Source: Diphasiastrum complanatum (taxonomy: Eukaryota > Streptophyta > Lycopodiopsida > Lycopodiales > Lycopodiaceae). Taken from it: 64,000 bases of DNA. The stretch is from NCBI GenBank assembly GCA_029204225.1, contig CM055093.1, positions 2,890,887 through 2,954,886 of the forward strand, written 5' to 3'. Numbering within the stretch: position 1 is the first letter of the stretch; every line of letters begins with the position of its first letter. Below, in pieces: positions 11,301 through 25,300 of this stretch. The translations under genes and the position numbers were made by a program. The notes beneath the pieces are model-generated. The model was not told where the DNA came from, ran no database searches, and saw only the letters and a program-made list of their open reading frames with translations.

Positions 11301-13697
11301 GGCTATTCTGTTCAGCTTTGTGCTTTCTTCTGCAGTCTGGATGGGGATTGAGAATATTGGGATTGGTGATTACCAAATGATCGGGCATGAGCAGGTTGCA
11401 CTTCTCCAAAAGCAGAACACATCTTGTGGTTTTCATCACTCAACACCAAGTTTATGTCCTGTGGATCTTGTAATCACGGACCTAAGACAGTGCATTTTGT
11501 TGGAGTCTAACACTGGTAAATGTCATTATCCCTTGGACATAATTGGTAATTCTTTTCAATCTATCATAAATGTAGTTGCCATTTGATAATATGATTTTGA
11601 CGCTAAGAGCTGCTTCAATCATCTTAATTGAGTAAGTTGATACTTTTGTTAATTGATGAAAATTCCATACTATGTCACAGAAAAAGCTGCCGAAGAGCAA
11701 AGAATTATAAATATGAAAGCCATGAGAAGAGAACTAGAAACTCGAAATGTAGCTGGAGTTTCTCAGTTGAAAAATGCAGAAAAGGAGGTACCACTTGTTA
11801 TTTTTCCATGTATAAAGTTTTGTGTAATAATGAGTATTCCTGACTTTCGGAATTTTTAGCATGTGAACCAATCCTTGATTCCACTTAACTCTTTAGTCAA
11901 GCTTACTTTTATGACAACTTGGTCTTTGATTACTACTAGTCTTTCTGTATGTTGAAGATGACTAGAAAATGTATGCAACCATGAAATATTTTAATTTTAT
12001 TGCAAAATGGCTAGTTCATGATGACAACCTTACATTCATGACACTCTTTTCTACTTGTGTTTTTGGTAGATTAGGGGTTTAGATTAATTCGAGCCACAAG
12101 TTCCAGAAGCAGTGTAGAGCAGTATGACCTTTTTTACCAAGCAGTCTACATTGAAACTTTGAAAGTGAAGAATTGACTAAGGACAGAAAACCAGCATACA
12201 AGTGATCAGGCTATGGTCTTTATAACAGACGTGAATGTTTTTTTCGAAAATAAAGGATGTAAAGTGTCACATGTATTTTGAGTAAATATCAACTGTAAAT
12301 GGCTGAATCACCAGTGTGTGGAGACAATTGTAAACTGATATGTAAAAATGGGTCATAGTTGTAAGTGACTATTTCCAAAATGGCAAAGGGGTATTGGATC
12401 TCACTTAGAGTTTGCTGGACTGACTTTCTAAAATGTAGGGGCTGACCAGGCAAAGGACACGCGTGATATGCTGACTGGGACATGTGGCTCAAGTCATGAG
12501 TGACACAGTGGTCAGACGATTTTAGCAACCTACATTTTTTCAGCCAACAGGGGCGTGTGCCACATGGAAATTAAGGTTTAAGAATTTCTCTGATATAAAA
12601 TGTGTTATAGGAAGAATGATGCTTTTTGCTTTGCAGTATGTATCTAGAATGGAAAAAGGATTTTGAAATTCAAGGACAAACATTCAAGTGCTAATATAAT
12701 TGCCAAGTTTAAGGCATATTGTTGGGTAACTTGTCCATTTTTGGATTCTATCAATATTTCTCAGCATGTAGATAAATCATACTCGATGGTTTGGAATCTG
12801 TAAACATACGTCAGGAAAATCACAGAGGTAGAGGATTTGATTATGGCAAGACAAAACTTAAAATTCAAGAATGTTGCAGCTGTGGCTATTGTAAATACAT
12901 ATGAGTTACAGAATGAGCAAGTTGATGCTAATGACAACAAAGTTCTTGGATGACAGCGACACCCAAAGTTGGGTTCGGCTATTAGGTGCTTAGTTGCCCG
13001 TTCCGGAATGGCGGGCCCTTAAAAAAAAAAAAACGTATTTTTTTACAAAGGGTAATCCGTTAATTATCACTTCCGTAAAATAGAGGAACTGCTAGGCAGT
13101 GCTCATTTCCACAACACAATTATTTCTTTGCAACTGCACCACAAAGAAAAAAGAAAATGTTGTTTTTTCAAAAGGTATTCTCCCTATTTGACAATAGTTT
13201 GATCAAAAAAAGTTGTTACGACTGCCTAGGAAAGTTTTCTTCCTCATTCCCCCTAATACAGAGAGGCACCGCTATTTTCTCATCGTCACTGCTCCATCCC
13301 TTGCCTCTCTTTGGCTCTAGTTTCAATGGATTTTATATTAATTTCACATGTATCTTAAGCAGCAACCCAACAGCATGTACTTCACCCTCTTCTCATCAAT
13401 GAGCCAACATAAAGCAACTGATGCTCTAATCTAGTACCTTCCCACAACCTTACAGATTGTGAAGCTAAGCTTCAAGATGCATTTGCCAGAAGATGATGGC
13501 ACCAGGCACACCAACATCCTTTGGATAAGCCAAAACTCAAAAGCTGCACATGAGAGATCAGACAATCGAGTGACTATCAAAGACAGAAATACTAGGAGAA
13601 GCAAAAGCCTTCTATAAGATAGCTCATGATTAACAAAACCATAGTATATGGATCGGAAACAAGAGAGTGTTGAAAACTCTTGCCCATCGATTCTATC

Positions 13698-13779
<82 letters not shown>

Positions 13780-16307
13780 TTTTATTAATGTCTTTTCTAT
13801 GCCAAAAGGCATATAAGACTTAAAAAGTACATGTCAAGTGTGTGGTAACCATGGAAACGTCTCCAAAATGTAATAATAGAAAACATCTAGTACAAACTAA
13901 AATAGATATGTATCTATGTCAAGGTGTCAAGACTGTGAAGACTGTGTTGCTGTTGCTGCTGTGCTGATACTGTAAAAAGATGTAATGCGAGCCATGACGT
14001 GAGAAAGCGTTGGAGCCTGCTGGCGTCGTCTGTGAGCATGAGCATGTGTAGCAGGAGCACGCCTCTGAGTAGGATGTCTGGTGATCTTGGTAGTAACGTG
14101 ATGGTGGGAAGTACACTGTCTTTGATCTCTATGAGCATGTGAGCGGCTATCATCCTCGTCGTCGTCATAATCCTCATCCTCAGGCACTAAATCACGCGAT
14201 CTCCGCCTAGTGAAGAATGAAGTAATCAATGGCTGTGAGGTAGAATGTTGGGGTGTCCCGTGTAAATCTTGCCGTAGTATGAACATCTCGCGTACCATCA
14301 GAGCGACACATCGTGGGTCCACATAGGCTATGAGAGAGCGTAGAGTGGTAAGCATGTCTCGAAACAGGCAATGATATCGCCCTTTGATCTCATAGTGTAT
14401 AGGGCATCGAAAGATAAAGTGCTCCTCAGACTCCACCTCACCTAGAGAGCATAACTGGCAAATCTGCTCCTCTCTAGAAATACTATGGAACCTCCCAGTC
14501 TCAATAGCTAGCTGATGAGAAGATACGCTAAGCTTTCCCAGTGTGAATCTGAGGCAATGTGATAGTCCCGAATCCAAGTAGCGTGGCATAATTGGTCCCT
14601 GATGTATCTAGCTCCAAGAAATGGGTCTGGTAAAAAGTTGGCTTAATCCCTAACTGGTTACGTCGAGTCTGCTCCAGATATGCGCGATAGAGGAATAGTC
14701 GGATATACTGATGGGTGCCTGAAGGAAGCTCTGTGATGGAGATACCAAATGAATCATGTAGGAGGTGAGATGCCTGAGAGAACCACGATAACCTGTAACC
14801 CTGATCATGAAGATGCTGTTGGAGGATAGTGCAACCTGTATGTATCGTCTGTCTATCTCTGGTAACGCCTGTATCCTCTGTATATAGGTGATGAGCTGAA
14901 GAACTGCCTCGATTTGTAAAGGTGGAACTGCAAACTCGGCGAAGAGAATCTCATGTGGAACAGAAGGCTTCGCTCGAATCAACCGAGCTAGCATGGTAGT
15001 CTGTAATCGTGAAAGGTTGGCCCAGTGTGAGGAGGGGAGACCTGTACACCATGCCTCTGCCGCATATAAAGTCGTGGGGGTGACAATGGTATCAAAGAGG
15101 CGAAACTTACTGCGAGCATCCTGGATGGACTTTCGGAAACAAAATTGCTCTAGCTGAACAAGGGAGGCATGTCCCTTCCCCAGTTGAGTGGTGGCGGCCT
15201 GTCTCATGCTAAAAGTAGGACCTGAGAAAAGGATCCCCAGGTATGTGTAGGAAGGGACCAACTCTAGAACCTGTCCACCCAAAGTAAGCTCCCGTCGCTG
15301 CATGAATGCTCGCGAAGTGTTGAAGACCATAACCTTGGTCTTCCCAATGTTCACCCCTAGGCCCCATCTGATGCAAAACTCATGCAAGCAATCCAACTGT
15401 CGCTGAAGACCCTCTCTGGTCGGTGAGACCAATACCACATCATTGGCATAAAGGAGGATAACAATCAAGATGTCTCCAAGACTGCAACCAGCACCACCAC
15501 ACTGTGTAATGACTCTCTCCAACTCATCAATATACAAGCCAAAGAGGACTAGTGAGAGGGAGCAACCTTGCTTCACCCCAATAGTGCTCCAAATGTGATC
15601 GGTATGCCACTGCTATGCCGGAAACATCCCAAGACACGCTCATAAAGCGCCATCACAGCAAGAACGACGTCAGTGGAGAAGCCAAGGTCTCGAAGTCTCT
15701 GGATGAGCAATGAGTGAGGTACATAATCAAAGGCTTTCCTGAAGTCCACAAAACAACGATAAACCCTCTCTCTCTCTCCTGTGCTTAGCCTCCTCAATCA
15801 AGGTCCGCAATGTGAAGATGTGATCTACAGTAGAATATCTTGAAAACGTGCCTAACCCATGGCATGTAGTCTCCTAGTCTCTGCCTCTGTGCTCACAGCA
15901 GACTGTAGGATAGTACCATATAGTTTTGCCAGGACATTCCCAATGCGAAGGTCCTCCAGGATAGATGGTGGAGAACGAGGAATGAACTCACACCAAAAAG
16001 CGCCCGAACAAGAGCTGAAAAGGTCAATAAGACGTTTCCCTTTAGAATCATCATAGGAACGCTTCTTACGACGGAGAACACGATGGTAGGAGCGTCGGGA
16101 AGATCGAAGCAAATCTGGGGCATGGATACGTGAATAGGTTATTGACTGATGAAGAGAACGACACTCGGTATCGTACCATGGAGGGTGTAGTGGTCGAGGT
16201 GTGCGTCGAGTCTTTTTGGGATGGGGTTTTGTGGGGAGGGTTAGTGATGCAACCGTGTGGAGAGAGGTGGTGAGAAAAGCAACTTGGGTGTTGACTGGAC
16301 TGTCATG

Positions 16308-16358
<51 letters not shown>

Positions 16359-19300
16359 TGCGGGCCAGCAGGGTCGTATATCAATTTTTTTTAATTTACA
16401 TTAACTCGTTTTGACCCTTTTTGCTCAAAACGGACTTCTAAGATTAGGTACAAGAAGGCAAACTATTGCTAGAATCCACAAGGGAACAACCCTTACAACA
16501 AATCAAAAGGAATACAGGAAGAGAGCAATGGTGACGAAGCAAGGGAATAGGTGGTGCTGATCCATGTGACTGTTAAAACTCGTGCGCATCCATGCGTTTC
16601 AAGAGTATTCGAGCAAAAAACCTAATCTTAGACCTTAGTGTAAGTTTGGCTTAACTATAACAGAGTGAATATCAAATCAAAGCTGGCATTAGATTAGCTG
16701 TGATATGTGAATAGTAACGAGCAAGTGATATAGTGCGAGAGAGTAAAAGGGTATACATTTCTATAGAGATAAGTACGGTGATTAAGAGCTTGCTGATAAG
16801 ATGCATTGCAACTTTACCTCAATGTCGAAATATAATTATGTATGGAAGCTCATACCTGAATAGTCGTGGATAAGCCCTCTTGTGATGATGCCATGATTCT
16901 TTCACAAAGTATGTTCTTCTTTAAAGGTCAAAAAACGGAAAAAACGTTTGAGTCTTTGTTATCCTTTTAAGAAAATAGCAAGCCTAAACGTCTTTCGGAG
17001 TATATGTCATTTGCTTTGTAGTATAGTGTCCTAGTGAGCATAAGTAGAGACATTTGAAAGAGCAGTATAGTTAATCCATATAATAATGATCAAGAGTAGT
17101 AGATAGCAAAGACGGCTTGCGTTTAAATATCATACCTGACTTCAAAGTATTGTATGAAAGATACAAATAAATGCGAAGTGAATAGCCTGGTGCAAACGAT
17201 TAGTATGCTGGAGAGAGTAAATGGATTAGTTTACGAGATTCATTCGAAACAATTCGCTATAAGCAAATGTAGAGTAGTACTGAAAAGAATTCGCATTAAT
17301 GGAGAATTTTGACAAGCAAATTGTTGACTACATAATGTTCTTGGCCGTTGAGTGTAGACCATATGGAACTTAACGAGGTGCGTTTTAAAATGTTTTTTTT
17401 TTGTCAAAGGAGTATTCAAAATGTCAACCATAAGTGCCGTAAAAAAGTTAGGTATTTGTAAAAGGGGATAACAATAGATACTATCCATGAGAGAGAAAGA
17501 AAGAAAGAAAGCTTTATTGATGTCTCGCTCCTCTCTGAGAATACCATGGAACCTCCCAGTCTCAATAGCTAGCTGATGAGAGGACACCCTGAGCTGCCCC
17601 AATGTGAATCTGAGGCAATGTGACAGTCTCGAGTCCAAGTAGCGTGGCATGACCGGGGTCCCCGATGCATCTAGCTCCAAGAAATGAGTCCGGTAGAAAG
17701 CTGGCTTAACCCCTAACTGGTTACGTACGCCAAGTCCGCTCTAGATATGTGCGATAGAGGAAGCGTCTGATATACTGATGTGTGCCTGTGGGGAGTTCTG
17801 TGATGGAGATGCCAAATGACGCAAGTAGGAGGTGAGAGGCCTAAGAGAACCATGATAACCTGTAGCCCTGATTGTGAAGACACTGTGAAGAGGATAGTGC
17901 AACCTGTATATATCGCCTGTCTATCTCTGGTAATGCCTGTATCCTCTGTATATAGGTGATGAGCTGAAGAGCTGCCTCGATCTGTATAGGTGGAACTGGA
18001 AACTCGGCAAGAAGAATCTCATGTGGAACAGAAGGCTTCGCTCGAATCAACCGAGCTAGCATGGTGGTCTGTAATCGTGAGAGACTAGCCCAATGTGAAG
18101 AACTGTATACCATGTCTCTGTCGCATATAAAGTCGTGGGAGTAACAATGGTATCAAAGAGGCGACTTACTGCGAGCATCCTGGATGGACTTCTGGAAGCA
18201 AAATCGCTTTAGCTGAACAAGGGAAGCATGTCCCTTCCCCAGTCGAGTGGTAGCGGCCTGTCTCATGCTAAAAGTAGGACCTAAGAAAAGGACCCCCAGG
18301 TATGTATAGGAATGGACAACCTCTAGAACCTGCCCACCCAAAGTAAGCTCTTGTCGCTGCATGAATGCTCTCGAAGTGTTGAAGACCATAACCTTGGTCT
18401 TCCCAATGTTCACCTTGTTACGAGCACGTGACCAGTGCCGAACCCTAGAGAACACAGGAGGTCAGACACCACAGTCAGGGTCGTGTCCAACGTACACGAC
18501 CAACATGGCAAGACAGTGTGAGTAGTGTGCCCCGGCACGGTCCATAGCCATGGCGGACTTAACACAGCCTAGGGACCATGTCAGCAGGATAGGGCCCCAC
18601 GTTGGGTCCCGACGTGCAGTCGGCCACGTCAGAGCCACGGGGCCGACACTTGGCAGTACGCATGCTACCAGGTCTCACACTGGGCTAGGAGGGGCTTGCT
18701 CCATATCAGGGAGTAGGCAAGGTTGGGTGGATCAGTTAGTGTTTGCCCTACTGTGGTGTTAGGATCTCTTACACTGGTATCAGAGCCATCTCCTTCTTCG
18801 GGAGCTCAGTAGCAGCAGTAGAGAAATCTATCAGAGTGTTGGAAAGAGTTCTTTAACTTTCAGAAAAGAGTAGAGCAGAGAAATCGCTGTAGGAACAGGT
18901 TTCTACTCATTGAATTTTGCTGGAATTTTCACTTGTTTGAGGCAAAATTCCTTGTTTAGGCTCAGCGCTGGAGAATCAGGGATCTACCCCTGTTTTTTGT
19001 GTACAAATTGTTGATTCCTGAGCGGATTTTAGGTAGAAAACCTGGAACAGGTCCAGCGCTGCCAAATCGGGTTTGAACTTCAATTTAGGAGTAAAATTTT
19101 CGGATTTTGGAGCGGTTTCAGGGCAGGAAGCTTGAAGCAGATCCAGCGCTGTCAGAGCAGCATTCCCCCTTGATTTTTGAGTGGGAATTAGGGACTAATT
19201 AAGTAGATTTTGGAGCAGATTTCTACTGTAGATCCAGCGCTGGACAGGGAAGAGCTAAAGTGTAGATTTGCCCTTGATTTTTAGAAAATTTTAGCATTTG

Positions 19301-22300
19301 TTTTTGTTGCCAGATCAGGGGACAGACCAACGACCAGGGTTTTGGAAAAAAATCCAAAACTTGGGATCTTTTTGGGCTTCGAATCAGGAAAATTTGGACT
19401 AGCCAGGGTGCTGTCCCACCAGCAAGGGCAGGGAACCATCCAAATCAAATTTATTTGTGCTTTTTGGAGCCTTCCAACGTGGTTTTTGGGATCAGAAATC
19501 TCAGGGACAGACAGTTTAAGAAAACGGATTGGACAGCGGTGGAAGAACTGAGGGGGTTTCTTGCTTTTCTCTCTGGAAGTACAGTCCTAAGAAAGAGCCA
19601 AGTATTCTACTTTCGTTTTTCCAGTTTAGTCAATCTCTTTTCTGATTTTCAGACAGAAGTTAAGGTACCTCTCTTTCAGTTCTGAAAATGACCACTCCTT
19701 AGGGACCTGATCAACCCCCGGAGAGAGGCATCGACGAACTTGAAACAGAAGCCTTGGCTTTCAGTAGGGGGAAAGAACCCATGGAAGTAGAAGAACAGGA
19801 ACAATTCGCCGAAGAACTCGACGAATTGGTTATCAAGGAGCAGTTTTTTCATTTGGTAATAGAGGTGGATGAATTGAAACTAGCTTTAGCCAATTTCAAG
19901 TCCAGTGTGGACGACTCGTTTGCTGAACTCAAAAACTTGATTTTGAGCTTCGCGAAAGGAAGCCTTCCCTCCACTTCTCAGTTGTCCCCTTCTCCACTTC
20001 CATCAGTTGCGGGTGAGCCTATACGGTCTCACCCCAGTGTCTTTAAAGATTTAAGGCCTCTTACTTTTCTTGGGGAATAGAAGGATAGAAACGCAGACAT
20101 TCTACACACCTTCCTCAACAAATGGAAGGACATTCATGCTCTTAAATAGACCTCTGACCATTTGCATGCTATTGAGGCCAGTCTTTCCTTAGGTCCCATG
20201 GCCTATAAGCGGTGGTTAAACCTCCAGGAGACTGGGCAGACCCCCCGGTCATGGAAAGCTTTTGAAGAAGCGTTCCTAAAAGAGTTTCTTCCAGAAAATG
20301 AACTTGATAGAGCCTGGGAAGCTTGGGAAAAAACAGTAATGGATAAAATCCCTAACCCAATCTATCTCGCAGTATCGAGAAGCAATCTTAAAAATTAAAA
20401 ATAGGGATGACTATCAAAAAGTCAGGGGATTTGTCCGTGGCCTCAAAGATGAGTATAAAGTGGAGGTTCAGAGAAACTCGTCCACTACCCTAGAGCAAGC
20501 TCTCAGATATGCTCAAATCTATGATGATTCAGTGGGTAGGAAGAGGGCGAGACAACAGCCTCTTTCTGAGCAGCCTCCTCAGAAAGAATTTCAATTTAAA
20601 AAGAAAGAAAGAAGAAAAAGTTAAGAGTGAAGCTCCTCAGAAATGCCCATCACTAATACAACCCTTAAAACTAGAAGATTTTGAGAAAGCCAAACAAGAA
20701 CGTTTGTGCTTTGTGTGTATGGGCAAGGGACACATAGTTAGACAGTGTCCCAAGGGGCCTTTCACTAAAAAGGATAAAAAACAAGTCCATCTTGTTCAGA
20801 CCGTAAGTTTCCCTAGTGACTCGGCAGCTTCTGAGATTAAAGTGTTTCATGAAGACCATGAACACTGTTGCCAACTCACCTCTGCAATCGTAGCGAGACC
20901 TTTCAGCTTTGGGCCGCATGACCCAGTACGTATGCATGGGAAAGTTGGTAACCAGTCGGTAAGAGTTATGGTTGATGATGGGGCAACCCATAATTTCATC
21001 AACTACACTCTAGTTAAAAAACTCAGACTTCCAGAAGTACCTAGTCAGCATAGGTACATAGTTTCATTAGCTAAGGGTGAAGATAAGGAAATTTGGGAAA
21101 CTATGGTAAGTATTCTAAATCTTGGTATTCAGGGGTACCAAGATGAAATAAACTTTCAGATAATGCACCTGGATCGCACAGACATTGTTCTCGGGAGAGA
21201 TTGGCTCTATAGCTTAGAACCTTCCCTCCATAGAAATTGTCAGGAGAACACCCTCAGCTTTCAGCATAAAGGCCGAGAGATCCAGTTGCATGGGGAGCAT
21301 GATGTCCCCAACAGCCCTATGGTCTGCAGTTCAGAGCTCTGTCAGCTAATTGGAGGCGACGACCATCAGGTATTCTTATGTGACTTTCAGTTTATTCCAG
21401 AAGTTTCTATTTCTAGTTCTTTATCGCAAAAATTCAGTAAATTAGAAACTTTGTTGTCTAAATTTAAAGATGTTTTTCCTGAAGATTTACCACATGGTTT
21501 ACCACCTAACAGAGAAGTAGATCATGTAATAAACCTAGTACCAACAGGTACAACACCTGTTTCTAAACCTCCGTATCGGGTCAGCCGAACAGAGGATGAA
21601 GAAATAACTAGGCAGTTAACAGATTATCTTGGGAAAGGCCAAAGTCAGACCAGTAGTTCACCATGGGCCTCAACAGTCCTTTTGGTGAAAAAAGAGGGGT
21701 CTATGCGTCTTTGCGTAGATTACAGAGCCCTCAATAAAGTCACAATCAAGAATAAGTAACTTATGCCTCGGGCAGACGAGTTGTTTGATCAACTCGACGG
21801 GGCTAAGTTTTTCAGTAAAATTGACCTTAGATCGGGATATCATCAAGTCTGTATAAAAACGGAAGATGTCTCGAAAATAGCTTTTAGGACTCGTCATGGT
21901 CATTATGAGTTTAAGGTGATGCCTTTTGGGCTCACAAATGCTCCAGCTACCTTTATGACCTTGTTGAACAGTGTCCTTAGACCATACTTGGGTAAGTTTG
22001 TAGTCGTATTTTTAGATGACATCCTCGTCTACATATGCTGCAAAGTGTCTTTTGTTATTATGTCCACTGAGTGAGTGGGACTTGCACTCTATCATAGAAA
22101 CGAATGAAGCATTCTATTCTTACAATAACTTAGATATGTTCTGATGATTTATACATAAATATTTTGTTGTGAGAGGAGTTCAGAAATGCTATTTAGTATG
22201 GTTTTACATATCTATGTTTGTAGTACTTGAATCAGTAAACTTAGTGATATATGTATGTTATGGTCTATTGATTTTGTTTAATTTTGCAAGTTATTACTTC

Positions 22301-25300
22301 CTTTGGGTGGGGAGGTAGGCAGAAGCAGAATTTTACCTTTAACAGCCTCGATCATTGTATACAAGATTTTTCATGGCCTCCTAATGTGATGATGCATTTA
22401 CTTTTCTGGGATGGTGATGATGATGAGTTCTTTGCATACATCCACAGATGAATGGATGGACCAAAGGGTCAGCCAGATTTTGGGGGATACGGTTTGAGCA
22501 TTTGTAAGTGAAATACAGGCAAATTGGGTAAAGTATTTGTCCTTAGTAAAATTTGTCTATAATACAAGAAACAAGTGCCTGATTGAATGAGCTTTGAATT
22601 GAAATTTGGTTATAGATCAACTACCCCAATGACCATAAGGTTTGTGTAGAAGGTACTTCAAGTTGTAAAGCTTATAACTTAGATGCAATAGAATTTAGAA
22701 CTGTCAAAATCTGTCCAAGGTCGTAGCTAGGGCGAAGAGTAACGTTTTTTGCCTTTTTAGAATTGAAACAATCAGCTTATTAGGAGGTTCAAAATTAGGT
22801 CCTCTCGGAAATAATTTGGAAATTAGATTTTGGGATTTTTGAAAATTCCGATTTCTTTATTAGTTAAAGAGAATTGATCATAGATAGATTAGGCACTCTC
22901 TAGGTTACAACTACTCTGTAATTTATAATGAATTTCGTTTATTTGGATTGAGGTAAAATTAGATTTAGGATGATGAAGCTATTAATTCTCATGAATTATC
23001 CTAAACCTGATATCTGAACTGGTTCAAATCGGAATCGTGGTTCGAATCTCAATGAATTGGAGAATTGGGACACATTGGCAAAGAGTTAGGCACAAAAGAT
23101 TTGTAACCGTCGGGTTCGAACTAGTAGGCATGGTCTTCTTTCTAGTAACTTCTAGGTCAAAGCTGTTACACATAGGGGATCATACCAAGTCATCTCCTAG
23201 GTGCTTTGGACAATGGTATAGCTTACACTTTAAAGCTACCTAAGGGCTGCAGATTACGTCTAATTTTCATGTTAACAAATTGAAGAAATGTTTGCATGAC
23301 AATGATAACATGGACGAGGGCTTGGTTACACTACAAGAAGGGGATGCATAGAAGTCTAGATCAAAGATGGAGCTGATTCATAAATCATGTACTTCAAGAA
23401 AGGACACCTAGTCTTTGATGCCATTTGGGAGAGTCACTAGAAGTTACACAAGATGGATCCAAAATTTGTCATAGAGGAATGGCGACTTCTTAAAGGAGGA
23501 TGCATTGTTGGGGTTCAGTCATGGACCTAACAAATAAGATTTAGGATGATAAAGTTATTGAATTTTCATAAATTGTCCTAAAGCTGAAATGTGGTTGGTC
23601 ATCTCCTGGGTACTTTGGACGATGGTGTAGGTTACACTCTGGAGCTTCCAAAAGTAGGTAGAATGGATCCAATTTTCATGTTAACAGATCGAAGAAATGT
23701 TTGCATGACTATGATACATGGATAAGGGACACTAGAAGATGTGGATGCATGAACTCCTGGAATGGAGCAAGTCTAGATTAAAGATGGTGGAACAACCTTT
23801 GTAGCAGATTGAGGGCAATCGGCCCTCTAACTGTCCTAATCGACCCACTCCAGGGTTAGGCGCTGGTCACAAGCTCATAATAGATGGAGGTGATTCATTA
23901 ATCCTATACTTCAAGAGTAAATTCTAGCTCAGAAAGGACACTTAGTCTTAGATGCTATTTGTGAGGGTCACTAGAAGTTACACAAGCGAGGGGTAGCTAC
24001 ATTTTAGTCAGGGATTGAATATAATCCTCCTGAAAAAAGGGTTATTGGAAGTCCTATCATTTATAAGCTTCAATGAAGGCCAACAACCTTGTCTAGGCAA
24101 TTGACTCAAGCTAGCCTAGGTGTGTCACCAGTGGTGATCTTGTGAACTTGTGTGAAAAATGATTATAGATATGGGGTATTATAGGTTGATTGACACAATG
24201 GTAGGCATCCATATCGAAATTAGTTGGGATGTGATTAGATACTAGCCATGTTGGATGGATTAGAGGCACATAGAAATGGTTGAGCTTTTTGATCAATATT
24301 GAATCGGATGTTAGGCCAATTATCATAACGGAAGATATCATACTTAAACAACGATTTAAGCTATGGAGGAGCTTCGTTCTCACCACTAACTAGCTGGAGC
24401 TGAGGAGCTTGATTGATTGGCGTTCTGGCCCATAAATAAGCCCAGCAGCTCTCAGGTTAGATCACATAGTATCAGCTTCTTTGGATCATCTTATTTGGCT
24501 TAATGTAGAGATAATCGTTATTTGACTAATCATGATAGTTCTCCAATGCTTCATCAATATACTTGCATTCTAAATTGTGTTTTGCTTGCACTGTTCTGAT
24601 AGTAGATACGTTCGTCCCTTCCAATTGTTTGCTGTCTCTAGCATTGTTGAGTGTATTATTTATACACCTTTCATTGCTCCTTCTAGTCTTCGTTTGTTTC
24701 CTCTTGTCTTCTGATATTTCAAAGTGAAAACCCTTAATCGATTTGTTCCATATATTGTGCATGCCAGTACCTTTTCACCAGTTATCTGCTACTCTGTTTT
24801 ACCATTGCTCCCTCTTTGTTTCCGATTTCTACTATCATTTCTGTTGTTCCAACTGTGATGAGGAGGCTTCTACAAGAAATTTTCCCTTGAAGCAGTCAAT
24901 TATATTTGAAAGATGATCATGCTCGGTGCTGGCATCTCTTGCCAGGATCTTGCACATTTGGCTCTATAGTTGGTCATTTTCTAGACTCTTTTGCAGTTCA
25001 ATAATGGCTCTATTCTCTTCCGAGGGGTCTGCTAGTGATTTGTATGCCTTCGTGGTCTATACATGTCATTTGGTATCTGCTATTTTGGCCAACTCTATTG
25101 GATCATTTGGTAGTTTTGGTATTGCAGTTTTTGTCCACAAGAGTTACTTAAGAGCGTCCATGAACATTTACAAAAAATTCTGCAATAGGGCAACTTTAGC
25201 TAAGCATCAATGGTATGTTGAGCTTATTAAGAAGGCAGAGATTGTATGTTTGAATTCACTTTGGCTCCAACTAAGAAGTTAGCTCCTTGTTATTATGCTT

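Larger units (their letters stand above)
13778..16309 (-). mobile_element. LINE copy, RT half, 5'-truncated
   Basis: Read on the - strand it runs from the APE-RT linker ([25 protein letters not shown]) through reverse transcriptase and the C-terminal zinc finger to a 3' end AATAAAACTTTC plus (TC)n. Its 5' end stops against a TC tract at about 16310, and the APE region is missing. Frameshifts near 15575 and between 14589 and 14650, plus stops, make it inactive. It lies in host intron 3, antisense to the gene. Confidence 0.85.
18416..22037 (+). mobile_element. Ty3/gypsy element, 3'-truncated
   Basis: Order: 5' LTR, tRNA-Met PBS, repeat-rich leader, gag, zinc knuckle, retropepsin and RT up to the catalytic motif. 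It stops abruptly after FLDDILVY; the rest of RT, RNase H, integrase and 3' LTR are gone. Inserted into the LINE at 18414. Several premature stops, three of them TAG in gag. Confidence 0.85.

Noticed and set aside
24526-25282. Protein-like - strand sequence ([20 protein letters not shown] and later part)
   Set aside because: Several stops and no recognisable motif; it could be a gag remnant but cannot be supported.
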